A DNA stretch of 5,781 nt from contig JAJYAH010000486.1 of assembly GCA_021779635.1 (NCBI GenBank), positions 1-5,781 of the forward strand, read 5' to 3'. This DNA is from Pseudomonadota bacterium (lineage in GTDB: Bacteria > Pseudomonadota > Alphaproteobacteria > Rhizobiales > Xanthobacteraceae). The number at the start of each line of letters is the position of its first letter. Positions within the stretch are counted from its first letter, which is position 1. Shown one piece after another: positions 1 to 5,704 of the stretch. The notes under the pieces were generated by a model that worked only from the letters and a program-made list of their open reading frames with translations, was not told the origin of the DNA and ran no database searches. Made by a program: the position numbers and the translations under genes.

Positions 1-10
1 CAGGTGCCAC

Positions 11-92
11 CCCACCCCGCCGCTCATTTCATTCGCGTCGACCCGAGAGCGAGCTTCGCTCGTCTCGACCCCTCCAGGGGAGGGTGAAGGGC
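11..92. repeat. Palindrome-rich intergenic repeat upstream of the hydratase gene
   Basis: No convincing gene is visible in the first 164 bases. This part is dense in inverted repeats. GAGCGA (47-52) faces TCGCTC (56-61) across GCT. An outer GTCGA (37-41) faces TCGAC (65-69). CCCTCC (70-75) faces GGAGGG (79-84) across AGG. The arrangement of a CCCCGCCGCTC phrase, a GTCGACC palindrome and a CTCCAGGGGAGGGTGAA tail resembles intergenic repeats I know from Bradyrhizobium genomes, and the CCTCC/GGAGG hairpin resembles those near 3800, 3890 and 5665. The element boundaries are approximate. Its function is unknown; it could be the end of the preceding transcript. Confidence 0.55.
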
Positions 93-103
93 CCGATACC
101 AGA

Positions 104-131
104 TTGACTCCCGCCCCAATAGTTATAAAAT
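104..131 (+). promoter_or_regulatory. Predicted sigma70 promoter of the hydratase-ligase operon
   Basis: TTGACT (104-109) matches the -35 consensus at five of six bases. TAAAAT (126-131) matches the -10 consensus at five of six, and they are 16 bases apart. Transcription would start near 137-139, giving a leader of about 27 bases before the ATG at 165. The -10 hexamer lies entirely inside the inverted repeat at 118-140, so a protein bound there would block RNA polymerase. Alternative -10 words (TATAAA at 124-129, TATAAC at 131-136) exist in the same AT-rich patch but are worse spaced. Predicted by eye only. Confidence 0.5.
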
Positions 132-140
132 ATAACTATT
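118..140. promoter_or_regulatory. Perfect inverted repeat, likely MarR-type repressor operator
   Basis: AATAGTTATA (118-127) and TATAACTATT (131-140) are perfect 10-base inverted arms separated by AAA. The element is almost free of G and C within GC-rich DNA, overlaps the predicted -10 and reaches the predicted transcription start. Size, symmetry and position fit the operator of a dimeric winged-helix repressor. Hydroxycinnamate genes in related bacteria are commonly controlled by MarR-family repressors released by the aryl-CoA ester (CouR, FerC, FerR types), so this family is the leading guess. No regulator gene lies in the window, so the protein that binds is an inference. Confidence 0.6.
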
Positions 141-164
141 CTGTACAGGACGTAATAAAAAGCC

Positions 165-968
165 ATGGGAAACGCCGTATCCGTCGCGACCGCGGAACCC
201 GCCGCGCTGCTCAGGATCGAGACCGCAGGCCCGGTGCTGTCGGTAGGGCTCAACCGCCCAGCTAAGCGCAATGCGCTGAACGACGGCATTATTCTCGCGA
301 TCCAGGATTGTTTCTCGAATCTTCCCGACGGCATCGGCGCGGTCGTCATCCATGGCGTCGGCGATCATTTTTCATCCGGTCTCGATTTGTCGGAGCTGAC
401 CGAGCACGATGCCACGGATGGCTTGCGGCATTCGCAGATGTGGCACCGGGTGTTCGACCGGATTCAATACAGCCGCGTGCCTGTGATCGCCGCCCTCCGC
501 GGCGCCGTCATCGGCGGCGGGCTGGAACTCGCCTGTGCGGCGCATATTCGCGTCGCCGAACCTTCAGCCTATTTTGCGCTGCCCGAGGGACAGCGCGGCA
601 TCTTCGTCGGCGGTGGCGGATCGGTCCGGCTGCCGCGGTTGATCGGGGTTGCGCGGATGACCGATATGATGCTGACTGGCCGGGTCTATTCCGCGACCGA
701 GGGTGCGTCCTACGGCTTCGCGCAATATCTTACCGAGGAAGGCAACGCCTACGCCAAGGCGATGGAGCTTGCCAATAAAGTCGCGAAGAATGCGCCGCTG
801 ACCAATTTCGCCGTGTTGCAGGCGCTGCCGATGATCGCCGAGGCCAATCCGCAAACCGGCCTGCTGATGGAATCGCTGATGGCGACGGTGGCGCAGAGCG
901 ACAAGGAGGCCAAGCTTCGGATCCGCGCGTTTCTGGACCGCAAGACCGCAAAAGTGAAGCCGACCTGA
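165..968 (+). CDS. Crotonase-family enoyl-CoA hydratase (probable arylpropenoyl-CoA hydratase)
   Basis: A 267-residue protein, the normal length for a single-domain crotonase acting as a cytoplasmic oligomer. Seen: the N-terminal NRPAKRNALN motif (30-39), the first oxyanion-hole segment FSSGLDL (69-75), the second RGAVIGGGLEL (112-122), and the catalytic-glutamate segment LPEGQRGIFVGGGG, with Glu141 at the position of rat hydratase Glu144. The second acid of true hydratases (Glu164 in rat) is replaced by Asp167 in the MTDMMLTG motif. There is no tyrosine after residue 196, whereas feruloyl-CoA hydratase-lyases need a late one (Tyr239 in the Pseudomonas enzyme). I therefore favour hydration of an arylpropenoyl-CoA over vanillin-forming cleavage, but the substrate is unproven. 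The ATG at 165 is the only sensible start; its AGGA (147-150) is rather far away at 14 bases. The ligase gene follows after one base, so the two are almost certainly co-transcribed and perhaps translationally coupled. Confidence 0.88.
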   Translation: MGNAVSVATAEPAALLRIETAGPVLSVGLNRPAKRNALNDGIILAIQDCFSNLPDGIGAVVIHGVGDHFSSGLDLSELTEHDATDGLRHSQMWHRVFDRIQYSRVPVIAALRGAVIGGGLELACAAHIRVAEPSAYFALPEGQRGIFVGGGGSVRLPRLIGVARMTDMMLTGRVYSATEGASYGFAQYLTEEGNAYAKAMELANKVAKNAPLTNFAVLQALPMIAEANPQTGLLMESLMATVAQSDKEAKLRIRAFLDRKTAKVKPT

Positions 969-969
969 C

Positions 970-2874
970 ATGAGCGCGCAACCCAACATGTCCGTCCCGG
1001 CCGCAAGCAGCGACAGGCCGCCGCTTGCCGCTAGGGATCATCCGCTGCGGGCGATTTCGTTCGGCAACCCCGCCGTCAGGATCGACCGCCGCGACGACGG
1101 CACCATCTACCTGAAGCCTAAAATGGCGCTTGGCGAATATCCGGCCCGTCTCACCGATCGCCTGCATCATTGGGCCGGGTTGGAGCCGAACCGCGTTTTC
1201 ATGGCGGAGCGTGACGCAAGCCGTGGCTGGCGGCAAATCACCTACGCGCAATTGCTGGCCTCGACCCGGAGCATCGCGTCGGCGCTGCTGGCGCGCGGGC
1301 TCTCGCCCGACGCGCCGATCGTCATCCTGTCCGGCAATTCGATCGATCACGCGCTGATGGCGTTTGGCGCGCTCTACGCGGGAATCCCGTTCTGTCCGGT
1401 GTCGCCGGCCTATTCGCTGGTGTCGAAGGATTACGGCAAGCTCGCTTTTCTGATGAAGCTCTTGACGCCCGGCCTGGTGTTCGCCGACGACGCCACCAAA
1501 TTCGCCGGTGCGCTCGGCGCCCATGTTCCCGACCAAGCCGAGATCGCTGCCTCGCAGGGCACGGTGCCCGGTCGCGGCGTGACGATGCTCGCCGATCTCC
1601 TGGCAACGCCGGAGCATCCGGCCCTCGATGCGGCGCATGACGCGATCGGTCCGGATACGGTTGCCAAATTCCTGCTGACCTCGGGCTCGACCGGAAACCC
1701 GAAGGCCGTCATCAACACCCAGCGGATGATCTGCGCCAACCAGGTGATGCTGCGCGAGACGCTGGCCTTCCTGAAGGACGAGCCGCCGGTCATCGTCGAC
1801 TGGCTGCCGTGGAATCACACCTTCGGCGGCAATCACAATATCGGGCTGACGCTGTTCAACGGCGGGTCGATGTATCTCGACGACGGCAAGCCGATGCCCG
1901 GCGGCATCGAGGCGACGGTGCGCAATCTCGCCGAGATTTCGCCGACGGTCTATTTCAACGTGCCGAAAGGGTATGAATCGCTGCTGCCTTATCTGCGCGA
2001 CGATTCCGCGCTGCGCGCGAAATTCTTTCATCGGCTGCACGCGATGTTCTTCAGTGGTGCGGCGCTGTCGCCTTATGTCTGGAACAGTCTCGACGAGCTT
2101 GCCGTGCAGGAAACCGGACATCGCGTGCCAATGCTGACCGGCCTTGGCGCCACCGAGACCGCGCCGTTTTTCATGTCGGTCACTCCCGCCACCAGCCGCT
2201 CCGGCCATGTCGGACTTCCGGTGTCCGGCAATGAAGCGAAGCTGGTCCCGAACAATGGCAAGCTGGAAGTCCGCGCCCGCGGGCCCAACGTCACGCCGGG
2301 CTACTGGCGCCAGCCGGAACTGACCGCCGCCGCGTTCGATGCGGAAGGATTCTACAAATTCGGCGACGCCCTCAAGCCGGTCGATCCCGATGATCTCGGT
2401 GCGGGCTTCGATTTCGACGGCCGCATTGCCGAGGATTTCAAGCTCGCCAGCGGCACCTGGGTCAGCGTCGGGCCGCTTCGCGCACGCTTTGTCGCCGCTT
2501 GCGTGCCGCTGGTGCGCGATGTGGTGATTGCCGGCATCAACCGCGATGAAGTGTCGGCGCTGGTCATGCTCGATCTCGATGGCTGCCGTCTCGTCAACCC
2601 GGCGCTTCCACCCGGCGACCTCGCTGCCGCGGCGTCCGATTCGGCGATCCGCGCCGCGTTTCGCGAACGGCTGATCGGTTTTCTGGCGACATCGACCGGA
2701 TCGTCGACGCGGATCACCCGCGCCGTGCTGATCGATACCCCGCTGTCGATCGACCGCGGCGAGGTCACCGACAAGGGCTCGATCAACCAGCGCGCGGTAT
2801 TGGAGCATCGCAGCGGCCTGATCGACGAGCTTTATGCGCCGGAACCGGCCGCACACGTGATAACGCTGAGCTAG
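970..2874 (+). CDS. fcs: Feruloyl-CoA synthase-type acyl-CoA ligase (ANL superfamily)
   Basis: A 634-residue ATP-dependent acid:CoA ligase that would adenylate a hydroxycinnamate and transfer it to CoA, the entry step of the pathway. Seen in order: the phosphate-binding loop LTSGSTGNPKAV (236-247), an LPWNHTFGGNHN segment (279-290) and ISPTVYFNVPKGYE (323-336), both typical of the feruloyl-CoA synthase subfamily, then the GLGATETAP adenine/substrate motif (391-399), GPNVTPGYW (438-446), the FGDA motif with Asp466, the hinge-region DGRIAEDFK (483-491), and a C-terminal TDKGSINQRA whose Lys602 should be the adenylation lysine. Length and motif spacing match feruloyl-CoA synthases, which are longer than plant 4-coumarate ligases. 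The ATG at 970 lies one base after the hydratase stop; Met7 (988) is a possible alternative start. Assignment to the subfamily is firm. Ferulate rather than coumarate, caffeate or another arylpropenoate is inference. Confidence 0.9.
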   Translation: MSAQPNMSVPAASSDRPPLAARDHPLRAISFGNPAVRIDRRDDGTIYLKPKMALGEYPARLTDRLHHWAGLEPNRVFMAERDASRGWRQITYAQLLASTRSIASALLARGLSPDAPIVILSGNSIDHALMAFGALYAGIPFCPVSPAYSLVSKDYGKLAFLMKLLTPGLVFADDATKFAGALGAHVPDQAEIAASQGTVPGRGVTMLADLLATPEHPALDAAHDAIGPDTVAKFLLTSGSTGNPKAVINTQRMICANQVMLRETLAFLKDEPPVIVDWLPWNHTFGGNHNIGLTLFNGGSMYLDDGKPMPGGIEATVRNLAEISPTVYFNVPKGYESLLPYLRDDSALRAKFFHRLHAMFFSGAALSPYVWNSLDELAVQETGHRVPMLTGLGATETAPFFMSVTPATSRSGHVGLPVSGNEAKLVPNNGKLEVRARGPNVTPGYWRQPELTAAAFDAEGFYKFGDALKPVDPDDLGAGFDFDGRIAEDFKLASGTWVSVGPLRARFVAACVPLVRDVVIAGINRDEVSALVMLDLDGCRLVNPALPPGDLAAAASDSAIRAAFRERLIGFLATSTGSSTRITRAVLIDTPLSIDRGEVTDKGSINQRAVLEHRSGLIDELYAPEPAAHVITLS

Positions 2875-2922
2875 AGCATGATCCGGAAAAGTGGGAACCG
2901 GCTTTCCGAACAGATCATGCTC
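2874..2922. repeat. Dispersed rhizobial palindromic intergenic repeat (GAGCATGATC type)
   Basis: GAGCATGATC (2874-2883) and GATCATGCTC (2913-2922) are perfect 10-base inverted arms. Inside them CGGAAA (2884-2889) pairs with TTTCCG (2903-2908), leaving AACA (2909-2912) unpaired on one side. I recognise the sequence as the repeat scattered through Bradyrhizobium and Rhodopseudomonas intergenic regions. It begins on the last base of the ligase stop codon and separates the ligase from the dehydrogenase. As RNA it would fold into a long stem, which could trim or protect the 3' end of the upstream message. It has no T-tract, so it is not a classical terminator. Confidence 0.85.
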
Positions 2923-2977
2923 AGACAAAGGATTTATTCAATCGGTTCATGAGCCGGAGCCGAGCGATCATTTCGTC

Positions 2978-2983
2978 AGGGAG
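2978..2983 (+). promoter_or_regulatory. Ribosome binding site that fixes the dehydrogenase start
   Basis: AGGGAG lies six bases before the ATG at 2990. This supports starting the dehydrogenase there rather than at the in-frame GTG at 2891, which sits inside the palindromic repeat and has no such site. Confidence 0.75.
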
Positions 2984-2989
2984 AAAATC

Positions 2990-3751
2990 ATGCAGTTGAA
3001 GGATCAGGCCGTCATCGTCACTGGGGGCGCATCGGGACTGGGAGCGGCGACCGCGCGCCGGCTCGCGAAAGAGGGCGCCCGGGTCGCCGTCTGCGACCTC
3101 AACGCCAAGCTCGCGCAGAGCGTTGCCGCCGAAATCGGCGGCGTCGCGGTGGTCTGCGACGTCTCCGACGGGGCCTCCGCCGAGGCCGCTATCGTCGCGG
3201 CGTCGAAGGCCCATGGTCCGGCGCGGGTGCTGGTGAACTGCGCCGGCATCGGCATCGCCAAGCGGGTGTTCGGCCGCGAAGGTCCGATGCCGCTCGCCGA
3301 TTTCGACAAGGTGATCCGGGTCAATCTGATCGGCTCCTTCAACATGTTGCGGCTGGCGACCGCGGAAATGTCGAAGCTGGAGCCGCTGTCGACCGGCGAA
3401 CGCGGCGTCGTGATTTCGACCGCATCGGTCGCGGCCTATGACGGCCAGATCGGGCAATCGGCCTATTCGGCCTCGAAGGGCGGCATCGTCGCGATGACGC
3501 TGCCGATCGCGCGGGAGCTGGCGCAATTCGGCATTCGCGTGCTCACCATCGCGCCAGGCCTGTTCCTGACGCCGCTGTTGGCCAATTTGCCGCAAGAGGC
3601 GCAGGACAGTCTGGCGGCGGCGATTCCGTTTCCGCGCCGGCTCGGCCAGGCCGACGAATTCGCGTCGCTGGCGCTGCACATGATCGACAATCCCTATCTG
3701 AATGGCGAGGTGGTGCGGCTCGACGCCGCGCTTCGCATGGCGCCGCGCTAG
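2990..3751 (+). CDS. HSD10-like short-chain dehydrogenase (3-hydroxyacyl-CoA dehydrogenase type 2 family)
   Basis: A 253-residue classical short-chain dehydrogenase/reductase. Seen: the cofactor loop TGGASGLG (11-18), Asp36 at the end of the second strand, which favours NAD(H) over NADP(H), Asp57 at the adenine pocket, NCAG (83-86), Asn112, and the catalytic Ser146, Tyr159 and Lys163 in a TASVAAYDG...YSASKGG stretch. The second half, with IAPGLFLTPLL (187-197), PFPRRLG (213-219) and NGEVVRLDAALRM (238-250), closely follows human HSD17B10 and its bacterial relatives. That family oxidises 3-hydroxyacyl-CoAs, including 2-methyl-3-hydroxybutyryl-CoA. In this context the probable reaction is oxidation of 3-hydroxy-3-arylpropanoyl-CoA to the 3-oxo ester, directly after the upstream hydratase. 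Family certain, substrate inferred. It lies 115 bases after the ligase, with the repeat in between and no clear promoter, so read-through from the operon is likely. Confidence 0.9.
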   Translation: MQLKDQAVIVTGGASGLGAATARRLAKEGARVAVCDLNAKLAQSVAAEIGGVAVVCDVSDGASAEAAIVAASKAHGPARVLVNCAGIGIAKRVFGREGPMPLADFDKVIRVNLIGSFNMLRLATAEMSKLEPLSTGERGVVISTASVAAYDGQIGQSAYSASKGGIVAMTLPIARELAQFGIRVLTIAPGLFLTPLLANLPQEAQDSLAAAIPFPRRLGQADEFASLALHMIDNPYLNGEVVRLDAALRMAPR

Positions 3752-3800
3752 GGCTAGGGCGTTGAATTCGAAATCAGAACGTGCGGTGTGCTGTCCTTCA

Positions 3801-3907
3801 CCTCTCCCATGGGGAGAGGTCGGATCGCGCAGCGATCCGGGTGAGGGGGGAAGAACTACCGTTGATGGCGTAACCCCTCACCCCAACCCTCTCCCTATGG
3901 GAGAGGG
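3801..3907. repeat. Compound inverted repeat with three hairpins between dehydrogenase and thioesterase
   Basis: Most of the 218-base gap before the thioesterase is structured. CCTCTCCC (3801-3808) pairs with GGGAGAGG (3812-3819). CGGATCGC (3821-3828) pairs perfectly with GCGATCCG (3832-3839). GGGTGAGGGG (3839-3848) pairs perfectly with CCCCTCACCC (3874-3883). CCCTCTCCC (3887-3895) pairs perfectly with GGGAGAGGG (3899-3907). The hairpins sit in mirror order around a 25-base unique core (3849-3873), as if two copies of one repeat unit were inserted in opposite orientation. This is a known style of intergenic repeat in Bradyrhizobium. No T-tract follows any stem, so intrinsic termination is doubtful; attenuation or mRNA processing is possible. 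Confidence 0.8.
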
Positions 3908-3919
3908 AGCGCGCTGCCG

Positions 3920-3948
3920 TTGTCGCGCCGCATCCCCCTGGTTATTCT
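3920..3948 (+). promoter_or_regulatory. Weak candidate promoter for the thioesterase gene
   Basis: TTGTCG (3920-3925) and TATTCT (3943-3948) match the sigma70 hexamers at four of six bases each with an ideal 17-base spacer, and lie just before the thioesterase ATG at 3970. They follow the compound repeat, so a separate promoter here would make sense if that repeat blocks read-through. The match is weak and could be chance. Confidence 0.25.
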
Positions 3949-3969
3949 GCATGAGAGTTTGGTGAAGCG

Positions 3970-4389
3970 ATGTTCGTCAACCGCAGGGACGTGCAGATCC
4001 AGTGGGGCGACTGCGACCCCGCCAACATCGTCTATTATCCGCGCTACTTCGAGATGTTCGACGATTCGACCTCGATCATGTTCGAGGCTGCCGGCTTCTC
4101 CAAGCAGGACCTCATCAAACGATATGGCCTGGTCGGCATCCCGATGGTGGATACAAGGGCGAAATTTCACATCGCATCGACCCACGGCGACTGGATCACC
4201 ATCGAAAGCCGGATCGAGAGTTTCAAGCGCTCGAGCTTCGAGGTGACCCACAGGGTGTTCAAGGGCGAGGCGTTGGCGATCGAGGCATTCGAGACCCGGG
4301 TGCTGGTGGGACGTCATCCGGATGACCCGGCGCGGCTGAAATCGTCGCCGATGCCGGCGGAAATCATTGCGAAATTCACGCAGGGCTGA
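3970..4389 (+). CDS. 4-hydroxybenzoyl-CoA thioesterase family protein (hotdog fold)
   Basis: A 139-residue single hotdog-domain acyl-CoA thioesterase, close in size to the roughly 141-residue 4-hydroxybenzoyl-CoA thioesterase of Pseudomonas sp. CBS3. Seen: the signature WGDCDPANIVYYPRYFEMFD (12-31), where Asp16 corresponds to catalytic Asp17 of CBS3, followed by GLVGIPMVDTRAKFHIAS (53-70) and SFKRSSFEVTHRVFKGE (84-100), all lining up with that enzyme. Such proteins are cytoplasmic tetramers that hydrolyse aromatic acyl-CoA to the free acid and CoA. Here it would release hydroxybenzoate, or vanillate, from the end product of side-chain shortening, or rescue CoA from dead-end esters. The start at 3970 has only a weak GGTGA (3961-3965) before it, and no better start is in frame. 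The family is clear; the exact aromatic substrate is inferred from the neighbours. Confidence 0.88.
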   Translation: MFVNRRDVQIQWGDCDPANIVYYPRYFEMFDDSTSIMFEAAGFSKQDLIKRYGLVGIPMVDTRAKFHIASTHGDWITIESRIESFKRSSFEVTHRVFKGEALAIEAFETRVLVGRHPDDPARLKSSPMPAEIIAKFTQG

Positions 4390-4481
4390 TCCGGCGAACG
4401 CGTCGCCTGCACGGCGTAGCTCCTAAACAAGGGGCTGAATTGGCAACCGGATTTTGATCTACACTGGAACTAAAACCCGAG

Positions 4482-4486
4482 GGAGG
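4482..4486 (+). promoter_or_regulatory. Strong ribosome binding site of the binding-protein gene
   Basis: GGAGG, within GGGAGGA (4481-4487), lies five bases before the ATG at 4492. It selects that ATG over the second in-frame ATG at 4501, which would be 14 bases away. It is the best Shine-Dalgarno match in the window, as expected for a binding protein made in excess. Confidence 0.75.
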
Positions 4487-4491
4487 AATCA

Positions 4492-5652
4492 ATGAAATCA
4501 ATGAAAAAGCTTTATTTGTCCGCGGCAATCATCGCGGCGTCGCTGGCGCTGCCGGGAAAACCTCTGCTGGCGCAATCCAGTGAGATCGTGATCGGGATTT
4601 CCATCACGACGACGGGCCCCGCCGCCGCGCTCGGCATTCCGGAGCGCAACGCGCTGGAATTCGTCGCCAAGGAAATCGGCGGCGTGCCGCTCAAGGTGAT
4701 CGTGCTCGACGATGGCGGCGATCCGACCAACGCCACCACCAATGCCCGCCGTTTCGTGACCGAGTCCAAGGCCGACGTCATCATGGGCTCGTCGACGACG
4801 CCGTCGACGATCGCGGTGTCCAACGTCGCCAATGAAGCGGGTATTCCTCATATCGGCCTGGCGCCGTTCCCGATCACCCCGGAGCGCGCCAAATGGTCGG
4901 TATCGATGCCGCAGCCGATCCCGATCATGGGCAAGGTGCTGTACGAGCACATGAAGGCGCACAACATCAAGACCGTCGGCTACATCGGCTACTCCGATTC
5001 CTACGGCGATCTGTGGTTCAACGACCTCAAGAAACAGGCCGTTCCGATGGGCGTCACGATCGTCGACGAAGAGCGATTCGCGCGGCCGGATACCTCGGTG
5101 GCGGGGCAGGTGCTGAAGCTGGTTGCGGCCAATCCCGATGCGATCCTCGTCGGTGCCTCCGGCACCGCGGCAGCGTTGCCGCAGACCGCCCTGCGCGAAC
5201 GCGGTTACACCGGCCTGATCTATCAGACCCATGGCGCGGCGAGCATGGACTTCATCCGCATCGCCGGAAAGGCGGCGGAGGGCGTGCTGATGGCTTCGGG
5301 TCCGGTGATGGATCCCGAGGATCAGCCCGACAGCGCGCTGACCAAAAAGCCGGGACTGGCGCTCGACAAGGCCTACGAGGCCAAATACGGCGCCAACAGC
5401 CGCAGCCAGTTCGCCGGGCATTCCTACGATGCGTTTCTGGTCCTCGATCGCGTCATCCCGGTCGCCCTGAAGACGGCAAAGCCCGGAACGCCGGAATTCC
5501 GCGAGGCCATCCGTCAGGCGCTGTTGAGCGAGCACGAAATCGCCGCAAGCCAGGGCGTCTACAATTTCACCGAAAAAGACCGCTACGGCCTCGACGATCG
5601 CTCGCGCATTATCCTGACGGTCAAGGACGGCAAATACGTTCCGGCGAAGTGA
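4492..5652 (+). CDS. Periplasmic ABC transporter solute-binding protein, branched-chain amino acid/aromatic acid type
   Basis: A 386-residue exported protein. The N-terminus is a classic Sec signal: lysines at 2, 5 and 6, a hydrophobic core (about 7-20), and a probable signal peptidase I cut near Ala27-Gln28. There is no lipobox cysteine, and no cysteine anywhere in the protein, so it should be a free periplasmic protein. The mature part begins EIVIGISITTTGPAAALG (31-48) and shows the type I two-lobe fold of LivJ/LivK-like binding proteins: SKADVIMGSSTTP (92-104) and ANEAGIPHIGLAPF (113-126) in lobe one, then TVGYIGYSDSYGDLW (161-175), PDAILVGASGTAAALPQTA (215-233) and YQTHGA (244-249). Relatives in Rhodopseudomonas palustris (CouP type) bind coumarate, ferulate or benzoate derivatives, and the neighbouring genes favour an aromatic acid here. 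Its permease and ATPase partners are not in the window. The 102-base gap upstream holds a poor promoter-like pair (TTGGCA at 4440, TACACT at 4460, spacer only 14). Confidence 0.88.
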   Translation: MKSMKKLYLSAAIIAASLALPGKPLLAQSSEIVIGISITTTGPAAALGIPERNALEFVAKEIGGVPLKVIVLDDGGDPTNATTNARRFVTESKADVIMGSSTTPSTIAVSNVANEAGIPHIGLAPFPITPERAKWSVSMPQPIPIMGKVLYEHMKAHNIKTVGYIGYSDSYGDLWFNDLKKQAVPMGVTIVDEERFARPDTSVAGQVLKLVAANPDAILVGASGTAAALPQTALRERGYTGLIYQTHGAASMDFIRIAGKAAEGVLMASGPVMDPEDQPDSALTKKPGLALDKAYEAKYGANSRSQFAGHSYDAFLVLDRVIPVALKTAKPGTPEFREAIRQALLSEHEIAASQGVYNFTEKDRYGLDDRSRIILTVKDGKYVPAK

Positions 5653-5659
5653 GTTGCTT

Positions 5660-5685
5660 CTCCCCTCCCCTAGCGGGGAGGGGAG
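5660..5685. terminator. Strong GC hairpin between convergent genes, possible bidirectional terminator
   Basis: CTCCCCTCCCC (5660-5670) and GGGGAGGGGAG (5675-5685) form a perfect 11-base stem with a TAGC loop, eight bases after the binding-protein stop and about 20 bases beyond the stop of the convergent gene. The position suits a shared 3' end. Neither strand has a T-tract after the stem, so it may act with Rho or merely stabilise the message. It may also be another member of the CTCCCC/GGGGAG repeats seen earlier in the window. Confidence 0.5.
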
Positions 5686-5704
5686 TCTCGCCGATGGGAT
5701 AGGA

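Noticed and set aside
141..148. CTGTACAG palindrome just after the operator, considered as a LuxR-type (quorum-sensing) box
   Set aside because: Only eight bases are symmetrical, too short for a lux-type box of about 20 bases, and it lies downstream of the predicted start of transcription.
29..368. Minus-strand frames across the promoter and hydratase start
   Set aside because: They translate repeat DNA and antisense hydratase sequence and show no protein-like features.
165..968. Naming the crotonase as feruloyl-CoA hydratase-lyase (vanillin-forming)
   Set aside because: There is no tyrosine in the C-terminal region, and the cluster carries a 3-hydroxyacyl-CoA dehydrogenase and a thioesterase rather than an aldehyde dehydrogenase.
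730..2928. Very long minus-strand open frame (732 codons) opposite the ligase
   Set aside because: Its composition is rich in Arg, His, Gln and Gly with no recognisable domain, and it lies antisense to a clear ligase gene. It is a typical shadow frame in GC-rich DNA.
2891..2989. N-terminal extension of the dehydrogenase from a GTG at 2891
   Set aside because: The extension translates the palindromic repeat, lacks a ribosome site, and the family starts a few residues before the TGGASGLG loop, as from the ATG at 2990.
3702..3965. Plus-strand frame of 87 codons across the compound repeat
   Set aside because: It overlaps the dehydrogenase end in another frame and then translates repeat DNA.
4440..4465. 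Sigma54 promoter before the binding-protein gene (TGGCA at 4441)
   Set aside because: The expected GC of the -12 element is absent at the required distance.
4498..5535. 345-codon minus-strand frame opposite the binding protein
   Set aside because: Low-complexity Arg/His-rich translation with no motifs, fully antisense to a gene with a signal peptide and a strong ribosome site.
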